Shown here piece by piece: positions 45,084 through 54,707 of a stretch of 64,000 bases of DNA. Source of the stretch: DASRSS01 sp963799045 (GTDB lineage Bacteria; Actinomycetota; Actinomycetes; Mycobacteriales; Jatrophihabitantaceae); contig CAWCVN010000001.1 of the NCBI GenBank assembly GCA_963799045.1, forward strand, positions 186,001 through 250,000, given 5' to 3'. How positions within the stretch are numbered: the first letter of the stretch is position 1; each line of letters opens with the position of its first letter. The position numbers and the translations under genes are program-made. Under the pieces are notes generated by a model. It was not told the DNA's origin. It saw only the letters and a program-made list of their open reading frames with translations, and ran no database searches.

Positions 45084-46607
45084 TCACTCGGCCACGGCCA
45101 GCTCCAGCTCCGCCTCCTCCTTGGCGCCGTCCGCCGGGCGGCGGATGGCGAAGGTGACCAGCAGCCAGGTGGCCACGAGGAACGCCGTGGCCGCCCAGAA
45201 CGAGGTGTCCGCCGCCGTGACGAACACGTGCCGCGCCGTTTCGGCCGCCGGTCGGGCCGGGTCGGCGGTGGAGGCGGCATTGCGGCTGGCGGCGCCGAAC
45301 ACCGTGACGAGCACGGCGAGGCCGAGTGCGCCGCCCACCTGCTGCATCACGTTGACCAGCCCCGACGCGGCCCCGGCGTCCGCGGGCTCGACGCCGTCGA
45401 TGGCCGTGGTCGTCAGCGGCACGAACGCCAGCCCGTTGCCGAGGCCGAAGACCACCAGCGGGCCGACCAGCGCCAGGTAGCCGCTGTGCTCACCGAGCTG
45501 GGTCAGCCACAGCATGCCGAGCGTCGAGAACGTGATGCCGACGATCATCATCCGGCGTCCGCCGAGCCGCTCGACGAGCACCCGTGAGCTCAGCTGCGAG
45601 GCGAAGAAGACGGCCACGGTCAGCGGAACGAACGCGAAGCCGGTCTTCAGGTCGCTGTAGCCGAGCACGCCGCGCAGGAACTGGGTGAGGAAGAAGAACA
45701 TCCCCATCATGCCGGCGACCAGGAACAACCTGGCGACGTACGAGCTGCTGCGGTTGCGGTCGGCGAACAACCGCAGCGGCGTGATCGGCGCCGGGGCGCG
45801 GCGCTCGACCAGCACGAAGCCGGCCAACAGCGCCGCGCCGGCGACGAAGGAGGCGATGGTCGCCACGTTGGCCCACCCGTCCGAGGCCGCGTGGACGAAG
45901 CCGTACACCAGCGCGGTCATGCCCAGCGTCGAGCTCAGCGCACCGGCGAGGTCGAAGCGTCCGGTGCGGCGTGCGGTCTCGGGCAGCGTGGTGGCCGACA
46001 GTGCAAGCAGCACCACGCCGATCGGCACGTTGACGAACAGCACCCAGCGCCAGGACGCCCACTGCGAGAGCATCCCGCCGGCGATCAGGCCGACGGCGCT
46101 GCCGCCGATGGACACCGCCGTGTACAGGCCGATCGCGCGGGTGCGCTCGCGGGCTCCAGGGAACATCGTCATGAGCAGCGCGAGTGCCGACGGTGAGGCC
46201 AGCGCGCCGCCGATGCCCTGCACGGCACGAGCGGCGAGCAGCTCGCCCGCGTTGTGCGCCAGTCCGCCCGCGAGCGAGGAGACGGTGAACAACGCGATGC
46301 CGGCCAGGAACACCCGGCGCCGCCCCAGCAGGTCACCGGCGCGAGCGCCGAGCAGCAGCAGACCGCCGAAGGTCAGCGCGTAGGCGTTGACCACCCAGGA
46401 CAGCCCCGCCGAGGAGAAGTGCAGCGCGGCCTTGATGTCGTGCAGGGCGATGTTCACGATGGTCGCATCGAGCACGACCATCAACTGGGCGGTGAGGATG
46501 AGCGCCAGCACCAGTCCGGGGTGTCCGGACCCGGGCAGCCAGCGGCGACCAGGTAGGCCCGGCCGCCGGGATGCCGCGGCCGGGCGCGTAGGTGAAGTGA
46601 GCGTCAC
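45084..46607 (-). CDS. MFS drug exporter, DHA2 (14-helix) family
   Basis: The 507-residue transporter has about fourteen membrane helices. It has the DHA2 motif A-type AGDLLGRRRVFLAGIALF near residue 88 and LDATIVNIALHDI near 45 (motif D1). Such exporters use the proton gradient to expel drugs or dyes. The GTG at 46607 follows an AGGAG site. The divergent TetR gene and the palindromes between them suggest direct repression relieved by the drug. Confidence 0.9.
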   Translation of the reverse strand: MTLTSPTRPAAASRRPGLPGRRWLPGSGHPGLVLALILTAQLMVVLDATIVNIALHDIKAALHFSSAGLSWVVNAYALTFGGLLLLGARAGDLLGRRRVFLAGIALFTVSSLAGGLAHNAGELLAARAVQGIGGALASPSALALLMTMFPGARERTRAIGLYTAVSIGGSAVGLIAGGMLSQWASWRWVLFVNVPIGVVLLALSATTLPETARRTGRFDLAGALSSTLGMTALVYGFVHAASDGWANVATIASFVAGAALLAGFVLVERRAPAPITPLRLFADRNRSSSYVARLFLVAGMMGMFFFLTQFLRGVLGYSDLKTGFAFVPLTVAVFFASQLSSRVLVERLGGRRMMIVGITFSTLGMLWLTQLGEHSGYLALVGPLVVFGLGNGLAFVPLTTTAIDGVEPADAGAASGLVNVMQQVGGALGLAVLVTVFGAASRNAASTADPARPAAETARHVFVTAADTSFWAATAFLVATWLLVTFAIRRPADGAKEEAELELAVAE

Positions 46608-46651
46608 GGAAGACTCCTGTTTGGAGTAGGATCAAGGTAAACGGAAGGGCC

Positions 46652-46701
46652 CTCCGGATAACCATACGGAGGCGGCCTCCGGTTAGTCAACCGGATTCCG
46701 G
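46652..46701. promoter_or_regulatory. Palindromic operators between MFS exporter and TetR
   Basis: Three inverted repeats lie in 50 bases. CTCCG (46652-46656) pairs with CGGAG (46667-46671), TCCGGTT (46678-46684) with AACCGGA (46689-46695), and CCGGA (46691-46695) with TCCGG (46697-46701). The first two share a TCCGG-type core. They sit in the divergent promoter region, as expected for TetR-type operators. Confidence 0.6.
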
Positions 46702-46715
46702 AAAGGGGTGCCGCG

Positions 46716-47357
46716 GTGCCGCGGTCGTCGCAGTCGCCGGTCGCGTCCGGCGCGACTCCGGCGGGCGGGACGGGCCGATCGCCCGCGCGTCCGCTGCGGG
46801 CCGATGCCAAACGTAACCGGGACAGGCTGGTCAGCGCGGCCGGTGAAGTCTTCGCCGAGCGCGCCGCGGAGTCGGCCTCCCTCGAGGAGATTGCCCGGCG
46901 GGCCGGGGTCGGGGTCGGCACCCTGTATCGGCACTTCCCGACCCGCGGTGAGCTCGTCGAGGCCGTCTATCGGCACGAGGTCGAGATGCTGTGCGCCGGC
47001 ATCGACAAGCTGATCTCCGACAACCCGCCGGACGTGGCGCTGTCGAAGTGGATGGAGCGCTTCGTCCGCTACGCGGCGCGCAAGCGCGGGCTCATCGACG
47101 CGATGCGCAGTGCCGTCGCCGCCGACTCCGAGGTCTTCGCGCACACGCACCGGCTCGTCCACGACGCCATGGCCAAGCTGGTCACCAACGCGGCGCAGGC
47201 CGGCGCCATCCGCTCGGACGCCGACCCTGACGACCTGCTGCGCGGCGTGAGCGGCTTTTGCATGTACGGCGACCAGGAGGGCTGGCAGGACCGCGCGATA
47301 CGGCTGATCCAGTTGCTGATCGACGGCCTGCGCTACGAGGCGGCCCAGCGGCGCTAA
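46716..47357 (+). CDS. TetR-family transcriptional regulator
   Basis: The 213-residue protein has the TetR helix-turn-helix LVSAAGEVFAERAAESASLEEIARRAGVGVGTLYRHFPTR near residues 38-76. A helical ligand domain follows with a conserved FMY-like end (SGFCMYGDQEGWQDRA). It is divergent from the MFS exporter with palindromes between, so it probably represses the exporter and itself. The start is a GTG at 46716. The ligand is unknown. Confidence 0.9.
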   Translation: MPRSSQSPVASGATPAGGTGRSPARPLRADAKRNRDRLVSAAGEVFAERAAESASLEEIARRAGVGVGTLYRHFPTRGELVEAVYRHEVEMLCAGIDKLISDNPPDVALSKWMERFVRYAARKRGLIDAMRSAVAADSEVFAHTHRLVHDAMAKLVTNAAQAGAIRSDADPDDLLRGVSGFCMYGDQEGWQDRAIRLIQLLIDGLRYEAAQRR

Positions 47358-47996
47358 GACAGCGCCCGCACCGAGGCCGGCACGGCGATGCCCGGCCGCA
47401 GGTCCGGCGCCGGTCGCGGGGGGCCGTAGCCCGGCGACAGCGGAACCACGCCGGCCCACGCGTCGCCGGCGACGTCGGCCGGCTCGTCCTCGGGCCAGCC
47501 GTCGGAAACCTTCAGCGACCAGCGCTCGATGGGGAGTGCGAGCACGAGCGGTGGCGGCGAGTTCCCGCTCCGACGGCCGGCGCAGCTCGGCGACCCGCCC
47601 GGGGATCAGCGCCTCGGTGATGAGGTCGAGGGCCCGCAGCTTCTCCGGTCCGGACAGCGGTGCGCAGCGGCCGAACAGCACGGCGCTGCGGTAGTGCAGC
47701 GACGACTCGAACGCCGAGCGCGCGACGACCAGGCCGTCCAGCGCGGTCACCGCCAGCGCAGGTCGGTGCGCCGTCGGCGAGCAGGCGCAGCCACGGTGAG
47801 CCGGTCGAGCCGTGCGCGAGCACCCGGTCGCCGTCGCGAGCGACCGCGATGGGGATGACCACCGGCGAAGCCGTCGCCGGATCAGCGCGAAGTGCCCGAC
47901 GTGGACGCTGTCGAACAGCGCATCCAGGCCGGCGCGGTCGGTGCGTTGCTTCTCGCGTAGGCGGGTGACCTGCGTGCTCGGCTGTGCTGGGTTCAC
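47354..47996 (-). CDS. Pyridoxamine 5'-phosphate oxidase-family FMN protein, reading frame broken
   Basis: The split-barrel FMN fold is recognisable: PIAVARDGDRVLAHGSTGSPWLRLL near the N terminus, then LHYRSAVLFGRCAPLSGPEKLRALDLITEALIPGR, and IERWSLKVSDGWPEDEPADVAGDAWAGVVPL near the end. These blocks are in three frames, with shifts near 47545, 47765 and 47870. Intact length would be about 213 residues. The GTG start overlaps the upstream FAD oxidoreductase stop (GTGA), so the two form an operon. The substrate is unknown. Confidence 0.75.
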
Positions 47997-49358
47997 CGGC
48001 TCATCATCGCGTTCACCAGGGCCGCGAGTCGCGAGGATTTCCCGCTGCGGTTCTCGGCGGCGTCGGCCCAGGTCATCGCCTGCAGCCCGGCGTTGGCGCC
48101 CAGCCAGCGCAGCGGCTCGGGTTCCCAGTTGCGCGATCGGTGGCCGACCCACGGCAGCGCGGTCAACGTCGCTGTCCCGGCCGATGATGAGGCTCGGCCA
48201 GGGTGCGGCCGGCGAGGTTGGTCGTCGAGACCCCGTCGCCGACGTAGCCGCCCGCCCAGGCCAGCCGGGTGTCGGGGTCGAGGCCGACCGAGGCGTGCCA
48301 GTCGCGGGCGATGCCGAGCGGGCCGCCCCAGCGATGGGTGATGCGGACGTCGCGCAGCACCGGGAACAGTTCGCCGACGGTCCGAGCGAGCGCGTCGAAC
48401 ACCCTGGGCACCCGGTCGTAGTCGGGCCGGATGCGCGAGGCGAAGTGGTACGGCGCGCCGCGCCCGCCGAACACCAGTCGGCCGTCGGCGCTGCGCTGGC
48501 CGTAGATGATCAGGTGGCGGTGGTCGCTGAACGTCTCGCGTTCGCGCAGGCCGATCTCGTCCCATACCGCGTCCGGCAGCGGCTCGGTCGCGACGACCAG
48601 CGAGTAGACCGGGGCGAGCGCCCGCCGGGCGCCGGGCAGGCGTGCCGTGTAGCCCTCGGTGGCGCGCACGACGGTACCGGCGCGCACCTCGCCGCGGGCG
48701 GTGCGGACCCGCCCCGGTTCGATCGCGGTGACCGGCGTCTGCTCGAACAGCCGGGCTCCGCGGGCCTCGACGACCCCGGCCAGGCCCGCACCAGCTTGGC
48801 CGGCTGGATGGCCGCGCAGTGCGGGGTGAACGTCGCGCCGAGCACCTCGGTCGCGTTGAGGCGGCGCGGGCGGCCTCGGCGTCGAGCAGGTGCAGGTCGA
48901 GCCCGAAGCGTCTCGGACTCGGCGAACTCGTGCTCGCGCGCGGGCCAGCTGGGTCGGGGAGCGGGCGAGCACGACCGTGCCGCCCGGCGCGATGTCGGCG
49001 TCGATGCCCTCGGCCGCCGCGACCCGGCCCACCTCCGTGACCGAGTCGCGCATGGCCCGGTACTGCGCGACTGCGGCGGCATGGCCGGACTCGGCCGCGA
49101 GGGTGGCGGCGCTGACCGGGAACAGCGCGGAGCACCAACCGCCGTTGCGGCCGGACGCGCCGAAGCCGGCGACTCGGCCTCGAGCACCGCGATCGACAGC
49201 GTCGGGTCGGCCGCCTGCAGGTAGTAGGCGGTCCACAGCCCGGTGAACCCAGCGCCGACGATCGCGACGTCGACGTCCAGCGAAGCGTCCAGCGCCGGCC
49301 TCGGCACGATGTCGCCGACCTGCTCGAACCACAGCGACACGTTGCTGAAGTCACTCAT
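47993..49358 (-). CDS. FAD-dependent oxidoreductase (DAO/PuuB-like), reading frame broken
   Basis: The N terminus has a Rossmann FAD motif DVAIVGAGFTGLWTAYYL near residue 30. The family blocks GASGRNGGWC, YSLVVATEPLPDAVW, HRWGGPLGIARDWHASVG and AGGYVGDGVSTTNLAGRTLAEL are present in more than one frame. Frame changes cluster near 48.17, 48.78-48.94 and 49.17 kb. It is a paralogue of the intact enzyme at 59.5 kb. Family members oxidise amines such as gamma-glutamylputrescine or glycine-type compounds. The ATG at 49358 follows a GGAGG site. Confidence 0.78.
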
Positions 49359-49447
49359 CAACATCCTCCGCGAGTGGTGCGTTCGGGTGCCGAGTGGCGC
49401 GAAGTATCGCGCCACTCGAGGGGTTAACTCGCCACTCGGCGGGAAGG

Positions 49448-50563
49448 TCAGTCCAACAGTTCTTCCAGGGAGACCGCCTGGTAGCCGTGTGCGTCGGCGA
49501 CCGGCTTGTTCGCCAGCTGGCCCTCGTGGGTGTTCAGGCCGAGCGCGAGCGGGTGATCGGCGCGCAGCGCGTCGCGCCAGCCGTGGTTGGCCAGCTCGAC
49601 CGCGTAGGGCAGCGTGACGTTCGTCAGCGCGTAGGTCGAGGTGTGCGGCACGGCGCCGGGCATGTTCGCGACGCAGTAGAAGACCGAGTCGTGCACCTTG
49701 TAGGTCGGCTCGGCGTGCGTGGTGGGCCGCGAGTCCTCGAAGCAGCCACCCTGGTCGATCGAGATGTCGACCAGCACCGAACCGGGCTTCATCCGCGACA
49801 CCAGCTCGTTGCTGATCAGCGTCGGTGCCTTGGCGCCGGGGATGAGCACGGCACCGATGACCAGATCCGCGTCGAGCACCGCCTTGTCGACCTCGTAGGC
49901 GTTCGACGCGACGGTCTGGCAGTGGCCCTGGTAGATCGCGTCCATCTGCCGCAGCCGGGCGACGTTCTTGTCGAGCAGCAACACCTCGGCCTGCATGCCG
50001 AGCGCGATCGCCGCGGCGTTCTGGCCGGAGACCCCCGCGCCGATGACGACGACCTTGGCCGCGTACACGCCGGGCACGCCGCCCATCAGCGTTCCGCGGC
50101 CGCCGCCCTGGCGCATCAGGTGGTACGAGCCGACCTGCGGCGCGAGCCGGCCGGCGACCTCGGACATCGGCGCGAGCAGGGGCAGCGACCCGTCGGGCAG
50201 CTGCACGGTCTCGTAGGCGATGCCCGTGGTGCCCGCGGCGAGCAGGGCGTCGGTGCAGGCCTTGTCGGCGGCGAGGTGCAGGTAGGTGAACAGCACCTGG
50301 CCCTTGCGCATCCGGTGGTACTCCTCGGCGATCGGCTCCTTGACCTTGAGCACCATCTCGCCGGTGGCCCAGACGTCGTCGGCGGTGTCGAGGATCCGTG
50401 CCCCGGCGGCGACGTAGTCCTCGTCGGGGATCGCCGAACCCACGCCGGCGCCGCGCTCGACGTAGACCTCGTGGCCGTGCCGGACCAGCTCGTGGACACC
50501 CGCCGGGGTGATCGCGACGCGGTACTCGTGGTTCTTGACCTCGCGCGGGATGCCGACCTTCAT
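49448..50563 (-). CDS. ald: Alanine dehydrogenase
   Basis: The 371-residue enzyme converts L-alanine to pyruvate and ammonia with NAD. It has MKVGIPREVKNHEYRVAITPAGVHEL at the N terminus, a catalytic His in FTYLHLAAD near residue 96, the NAD motif VVIGAGVSGQNAA near 172 and DISIDQGGCFEDSRPTTH near 270. A divergent Lrp/AsnC regulator gene supports control by amino acids, as for AldR in mycobacteria. The ATG at 50563 is the family start. Confidence 0.95.
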   Translation of the reverse strand: MKVGIPREVKNHEYRVAITPAGVHELVRHGHEVYVERGAGVGSAIPDEDYVAAGARILDTADDVWATGEMVLKVKEPIAEEYHRMRKGQVLFTYLHLAADKACTDALLAAGTTGIAYETVQLPDGSLPLLAPMSEVAGRLAPQVGSYHLMRQGGGRGTLMGGVPGVYAAKVVVIGAGVSGQNAAAIALGMQAEVLLLDKNVARLRQMDAIYQGHCQTVASNAYEVDKAVLDADLVIGAVLIPGAKAPTLISNELVSRMKPGSVLVDISIDQGGCFEDSRPTTHAEPTYKVHDSVFYCVANMPGAVPHTSTYALTNVTLPYAVELANHGWRDALRADHPLALGLNTHEGQLANKPVADAHGYQAVSLEELLD

Positions 50564-50668
50564 GAGCACTGCCTTTCCGGGTGCGGAGATATGCGGGTAA
50601 GCCAAAATGATGAATGATCCGAGTCAGTGGCGCCAGATCTCCGAAGATGATTCTGTAGACTGCGGACC

Positions 50669-51190
50669 ATGCCTGTAGATATTGCGCGCGGTGTGGCGGC
50701 GCCCACGCCGGCCTCGAACAATGTTCGGCCCGTGCCGGCAGAGCTCGACGAAGTCGACCGGCGCATCGTCGCCGAACTGTCCGCCGACGCGCGGCTGCCG
50801 AACAACGCCCTCGCCGAACGCGCCGGCGTCGCCGCCTCGACCTGCCTCGGCCGGGTGCGCTCGCTGCGCGAGCGCGGGGTGATTCGCGGCTACCACGCCG
50901 ACGTCGACCCGTCGGCGCTCGGCCGGCCGCTGCAGGCGATGATCGCGGTGCGGCTGCAGTCCGGCGCGCGCGGTCACCTGTCCGGCTTCGCCGAGAAGAT
51001 GGCCGCGCTGCCCGAGGTGCTCAACGTGTTCTTCCTCGGCGGGGCCGACGACTTCCTGGTCCACCTCGCCACGGAGGGCAGCGAGAGCCTGCGCGACTTC
51101 GTCGTCGGGCACCTGTCCAGCGATCCGGACGTCGCCCTCACCGAGACCAGCCTCGTCTTCGACCACCTGCACGGTGGCCGGTCGTACTGA
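50669..51190 (+). CDS. Lrp/AsnC-family regulator, likely AldR-type
   Basis: The 173-residue protein has an N-terminal helix-turn-helix (LDEVDRRIVAELSADARLPNNALAERAGVAASTCLGRVRSLRERGVI near residues 26-72). A RAM effector domain follows. Divergence from ald across 105 bases suggests it activates or represses ald in response to alanine. The ATGATGAATGAT stretch near 50609 is AT-rich and could be an operator. Ligand and mode are inferred. Confidence 0.87.
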   Translation: MPVDIARGVAAPTPASNNVRPVPAELDEVDRRIVAELSADARLPNNALAERAGVAASTCLGRVRSLRERGVIRGYHADVDPSALGRPLQAMIAVRLQSGARGHLSGFAEKMAALPEVLNVFFLGGADDFLVHLATEGSESLRDFVVGHLSSDPDVALTETSLVFDHLHGGRSY

Positions 51191-51196
51191 GTCCGG

Positions 51197-52051
51197 TCAG
51201 GCGAACACCTCGGCCGGGAACGCACCGTTGCTGACCACTACGCGCGTCAGCGACTTGCCGAGTTCGATCAGGCGCAGGCTCCTGTCCTCGCCGAGGTGCC
51301 GCCACGCCGCGGTGTCCATGGCGTCGGTCTGGCGCTCGAGGTGCGCGCGGAGCTCGCGGCCGTCCTCGGTCAGCTCGGGTCCGGTCATCAGGCCGCGCGC
51401 GCCGAGGCCGGCCATCGCGGCCTCCCACTGCTCGTCCGACCAGCCGCGCAGCGTCTTCGCCGCGTCGGCCCGCATCCCGCGCCCGGTCGCGACGTGCGTG
51501 ACGATCGCCTCGATGCCGGACAGGCCGGCCGCGGCCAGCGCGGCGATATGGCCGTCGCCGCGGTACTCGCGCAGCAGGGTGACTGCGTGCCAGAGGACAA
51601 GATGCGGCTCGTCGGGCCAGGGAAGGTCCGCGTGGGCGGCGTAGAGCGTCCGGCCTTCCGGCGCGAGCGCGGCACAGGCCTCGCGCGCGAGCGCGGCGAG
51701 TTCGGCGAGCTCGGGGGAGTCGACCGCCTCGCCGAGCAGCCGGCGCAGCGTGCGGTCGGCGACCCGCAAACGGGCGGCCAGGACGTCCGACGGCGGGGCG
51801 AGGGTCCAAGCCCGCGGGATGTGCTTGGCGATCATCGCCGGGTTGAAGTTGTAGAACGTTGCGGCGGTCACGCCCGGCCCGACCGAGCCCATCGGCGCCG
51901 ACCTGCTCGCGAAGTACGGCATCGAGCCCGGACGCAGCCCGATGCCGGTGAACTCCTCGCTCGCCTCGGGGGCGAAGTAGATCACCGAGTGCAGGGATTC
52001 GGTGGCGCGGTGCGCGCGGCCGGCCAGGGCGAGGGCGAAGTCATCGGTCAC
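51197..52051 (-). CDS. SCO6745-type conserved hypothetical protein
   Basis: The 284-residue, mostly helical protein starts with the family pattern ESLHSVIYFAPEASEEFTGIGL near residues 18-40 and ASRSAPMGSVGPGVTAATFYNFNPAMIAKHIPRAW near 48-82. The C-terminal third contains a winged-helix-like region. Relatives, including SalK-type proteins, are common in actinobacteria without a known activity. It ends 7 bases from the Lrp gene end (convergent). Confidence 0.75.
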   Translation of the reverse strand: MTDDFALALAGRAHRATESLHSVIYFAPEASEEFTGIGLRPGSMPYFASRSAPMGSVGPGVTAATFYNFNPAMIAKHIPRAWTLAPPSDVLAARLRVADRTLRRLLGEAVDSPELAELAALAREACAALAPEGRTLYAAHADLPWPDEPHLVLWHAVTLLREYRGDGHIAALAAAGLSGIEAIVTHVATGRGMRADAAKTLRGWSDEQWEAAMAGLGARGLMTGPELTEDGRELRAHLERQTDAMDTAAWRHLGEDRSLRLIELGKSLTRVVVSNGAFPAEVFA

Positions 52052-52085
52052 GCCCGTGACCCTAGAGGATGCCTCGGTCGGCCGC

Positions 52086-53156
52086 TCAGGACGACGTGGA
52101 CAGCAACCCGCCGGTGCGCCACTGCGCCCAGGGGATGTTCCAGTCGCCGTAGCCCTGGCCGAGCTGCATCGGCTTACCCGTCGCGTTGGGGTAGCGGACG
52201 ACGTCGCCGATCCGCATGAACCGGTAGAGCTTCTTCGCGTCGTTCGGGGTGAGGTTGGTGCAGCCGTTGGACGAGTTGGCGTGCCCGATGTTGTTCGCCG
52301 GCCCGACGCAGCCGGGGGCGCCGGTGCAGTTCCACGGCGCGGCGTGCAGGTACTCGCCGCCGTAGGTCAACCGCTGGTCCCACTTCACCCCGCATTCGTG
52401 GTACGCGGGGCCGTTGGGCGGGTTGCCGCTCATGCACACGCTGGTGAGCTGCTCCATAACCACCTTGGTGCCGCGCAGCGTCGGTGTGTCCGAGGCGCCG
52501 AGCGAGACCGGGAAACTGGCCCACTTCTTGCCGTTGGCGATCATGGTGAGGGTGTGAGTCCGGTTGTTCACCGTCGCGATGTGCGACGCGCCGATGGTGA
52601 AGTCCAGCGTCAGGTTGTCGTTGTAGACCAGGCCGGTGCCCGCAGACTTGCCCTTCATCGGCAGGTCGACGTGGACCTGCGCGTGGGCGGGCCAGTACGT
52701 CTTCGGTCGCCAGTGCCCCTCGACGGGGTAGCCGCGCTGCGCCGCGGAGGTCTCGAAGTACCAGCCGCCCTCGATCGGGTGGCCGTTGGCGGTGACGGTG
52801 GTGTCGGCCACCAGCGAGGCGGCGCTGGTGATCCGCCGGCTGAAGTAGGCGATGATCGGCATGCCGACGCCGTAGGTCTGGCCGTCGGAGTTCAGCGTCT
52901 TGATGTGCACCGGGGCGCCCGTCGCGGGCGGGGTGCTCGCGGTGGCGGTCGTCGGAGCCGAGCTCTGGGCGCCGGTCGTGGCGGCCGAGGACGTCGCGGT
53001 CGGCGTACTCGCACCGTGGGTGACGGTGGCGGTGCCGCCCGGCGAGCCGCTGCTGCCGGTGGTGCAGGCGGCCAGCATCGCCGTGGCGGCGAGCAGCAGC
53101 GGGACCAGGACCAGCCCGGACCGTACCGGCTGGTGTCTCGAACGGCGCTTGATCAC
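52086..53156 (-). CDS. L,D-transpeptidase lipoprotein
   Basis: The 356-residue protein has a signal peptide with lipobox LAAC near residue 31 and a Ser/Thr/Pro linker. An Ig-like domain (about 85-200) follows, then a YkuD catalytic domain (about 205-345). The active site is GHANSSNGCTNLTPNDAKKLY near 295, with the nucleophile Cys in SSNGCTN and HAAPWN upstream. Such enzymes make 3-3 crosslinks in the cell wall. The motif departs from the common SHGCVR/N pattern but keeps His, Gly and Cys. It appears monocistronic. Confidence 0.9.
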   Translation of the reverse strand: MIKRRSRHQPVRSGLVLVPLLLAATAMLAACTTGSSGSPGGTATVTHGASTPTATSSAATTGAQSSAPTTATASTPPATGAPVHIKTLNSDGQTYGVGMPIIAYFSRRITSAASLVADTTVTANGHPIEGGWYFETSAAQRGYPVEGHWRPKTYWPAHAQVHVDLPMKGKSAGTGLVYNDNLTLDFTIGASHIATVNNRTHTLTMIANGKKWASFPVSLGASDTPTLRGTKVVMEQLTSVCMSGNPPNGPAYHECGVKWDQRLTYGGEYLHAAPWNCTGAPGCVGPANNIGHANSSNGCTNLTPNDAKKLYRFMRIGDVVRYPNATGKPMQLGQGYGDWNIPWAQWRTGGLLSTSS

Positions 53157-53238
53157 CGAATCACCCTATGCGACGACTCCGGGCCGTCGTGGGTGGACCG
53201 TTCAGCGCACCTACAGGTTGACGCCTTCCTGCGCCGGG

Positions 53239-54642
53239 CTAGATGCGGTTCCAGGCCTCGGTCAGCACCGAGCGCAGGATCTGCTCGATCTCGTCGAACT
53301 CGGCCTGGCCGATGATCAGCGGCGGGGCGAGCTGCACGACCGGGTCGCCGCGGTCGTCGGCGCGGCAGTACAGCCCGGCATCGAACAGCGCCTTGGACAG
53401 GAACCCGCGCAGCAGGCGCTCGCACTCGTCGTCGTTGAACGTCTCCTTGCTCGCCTTGTCCTTGACCAGTTCGATCCCGTAGAAGTAGCCGTCGCCGCGG
53501 ACGTCGCCGACGATCGGCAGGTCGCTGAGCTTGTCCAGCGTCGCGCGGAAGGCGCTCGCGTTGTTCAGGACGTGCTCGTTGAGGCCCTCGCGGTCGAAGA
53601 TGTCCAGGTTGGCCATCGCCACCGCGGCCGAGACCGGGTGCCCGCCGAAGGTGTAGCCGTGCGGGAAGTAGTCCGGCCCGGTCCAGAACGGCTCGGCGAT
53701 CCGGTCGCTGACGATGCACGCGCCGATCGGCGAGTAACCGCTGGTCATGCCCTTGGCGCAGGTGATCATGTCCGGGACGAAGCCGAACTTGTCGCAGGCG
53801 AAGGTCGTGCCGAGCCGGCCGAAGGCGCAGATGACCTCGTCGGAGACGAGCAGCACGTCATGCTTGTCGCAGATCTCACGCACCCGCTGGAGGTATCCCG
53901 GCGGCGGCGGGAAACAGCCGCCGGAGTTCTGCACGGGCTCGAGGAACACGCAGGCGACGGTGTCGGGCCCCTCCATCTCGATCGCCTGGTCGATCGCGTC
54001 GGCCGCCCAGCGCCCGAACGCCTCGATGTCGTCGCCGTGCTCCGGAGCGCGGTAGAAGTTTGTGTTCGGCACCTTGTGCGCGCCCGGGACAAGCGGCTCG
54101 AAGTACTTCTTCGCCTCGGGGATGCCGGTGATCGACAGCGCTCCCTGCGGTGTGCCGTGATAGGCGACCGCGCGGCTGATGACCTTGTACTTGTACGGCC
54201 TGCCGGTCAGCTTGAAGTACTGCTTGGCCAGCTTCCACGCGGTCTCGACCGCTTCGCCGCCGCCGGTGGTGAAGAAGACCTTGTTCAGGTCGCCGGGGGC
54301 GAGGTCGGCCAGCCGGTCGGCGAGTTCGATCGCCGGCGGCGTGGCGTACGACCACAGCGGGAAGAAGCCCAGCTCACCGGCTTGTCTGGAGGCGGCTTCG
54401 GCGAGCTCGCGGCGGCCGTGCCCGGCCTGGACGACGAACAGTCCGGACAGGCCGTCGAGGTAGGACTTGCCGTGCACGTCGAAGATCCGGGCGCCTTCGC
54501 CGCGCACGATCGTCGGCACCGGCGAGTGCTGGTAGGACGACTGCCGGGTGAAGTGCATCCACAGGTGGTCACGGGCCTTTGCGCTGAGTGCATCGGCGTC
54601 GAACGCGGTATCGGTCGTCGGCTGGACGGGGGTGGTGGTCAT
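53239..54642 (-). CDS. Class III aminotransferase, putrescine/omega-amine type
   Basis: The 467-residue PLP enzyme has the class III pattern LLVSDEVICAFGRLG near residue 255 and the PLP lysine in MITCAKGMTSGYSPIGA near 282. It also has GYTFGGHPVSAAVAMANL near 320. It most resembles putrescine-pyruvate and other omega-amine aminotransferases. It faces the potADBC operon across an Lrp gene. A role in removing the amino group of imported polyamines or their products follows from context. Confidence 0.88.
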   Translation of the reverse strand: MTTTPVQPTTDTAFDADALSAKARDHLWMHFTRQSSYQHSPVPTIVRGEGARIFDVHGKSYLDGLSGLFVVQAGHGRRELAEAASRQAGELGFFPLWSYATPPAIELADRLADLAPGDLNKVFFTTGGGEAVETAWKLAKQYFKLTGRPYKYKVISRAVAYHGTPQGALSITGIPEAKKYFEPLVPGAHKVPNTNFYRAPEHGDDIEAFGRWAADAIDQAIEMEGPDTVACVFLEPVQNSGGCFPPPPGYLQRVREICDKHDVLLVSDEVICAFGRLGTTFACDKFGFVPDMITCAKGMTSGYSPIGACIVSDRIAEPFWTGPDYFPHGYTFGGHPVSAAVAMANLDIFDREGLNEHVLNNASAFRATLDKLSDLPIVGDVRGDGYFYGIELVKDKASKETFNDDECERLLRGFLSKALFDAGLYCRADDRGDPVVQLAPPLIIGQAEFDEIEQILRSVLTEAWNRI

Positions 54643-54707
54643 GCTGGATCAGATCCCTTGACGGTCGGTCGTAGTGGGTCGGTGCGGGGGCGCGGCGTGC
54701 TCGGCTG

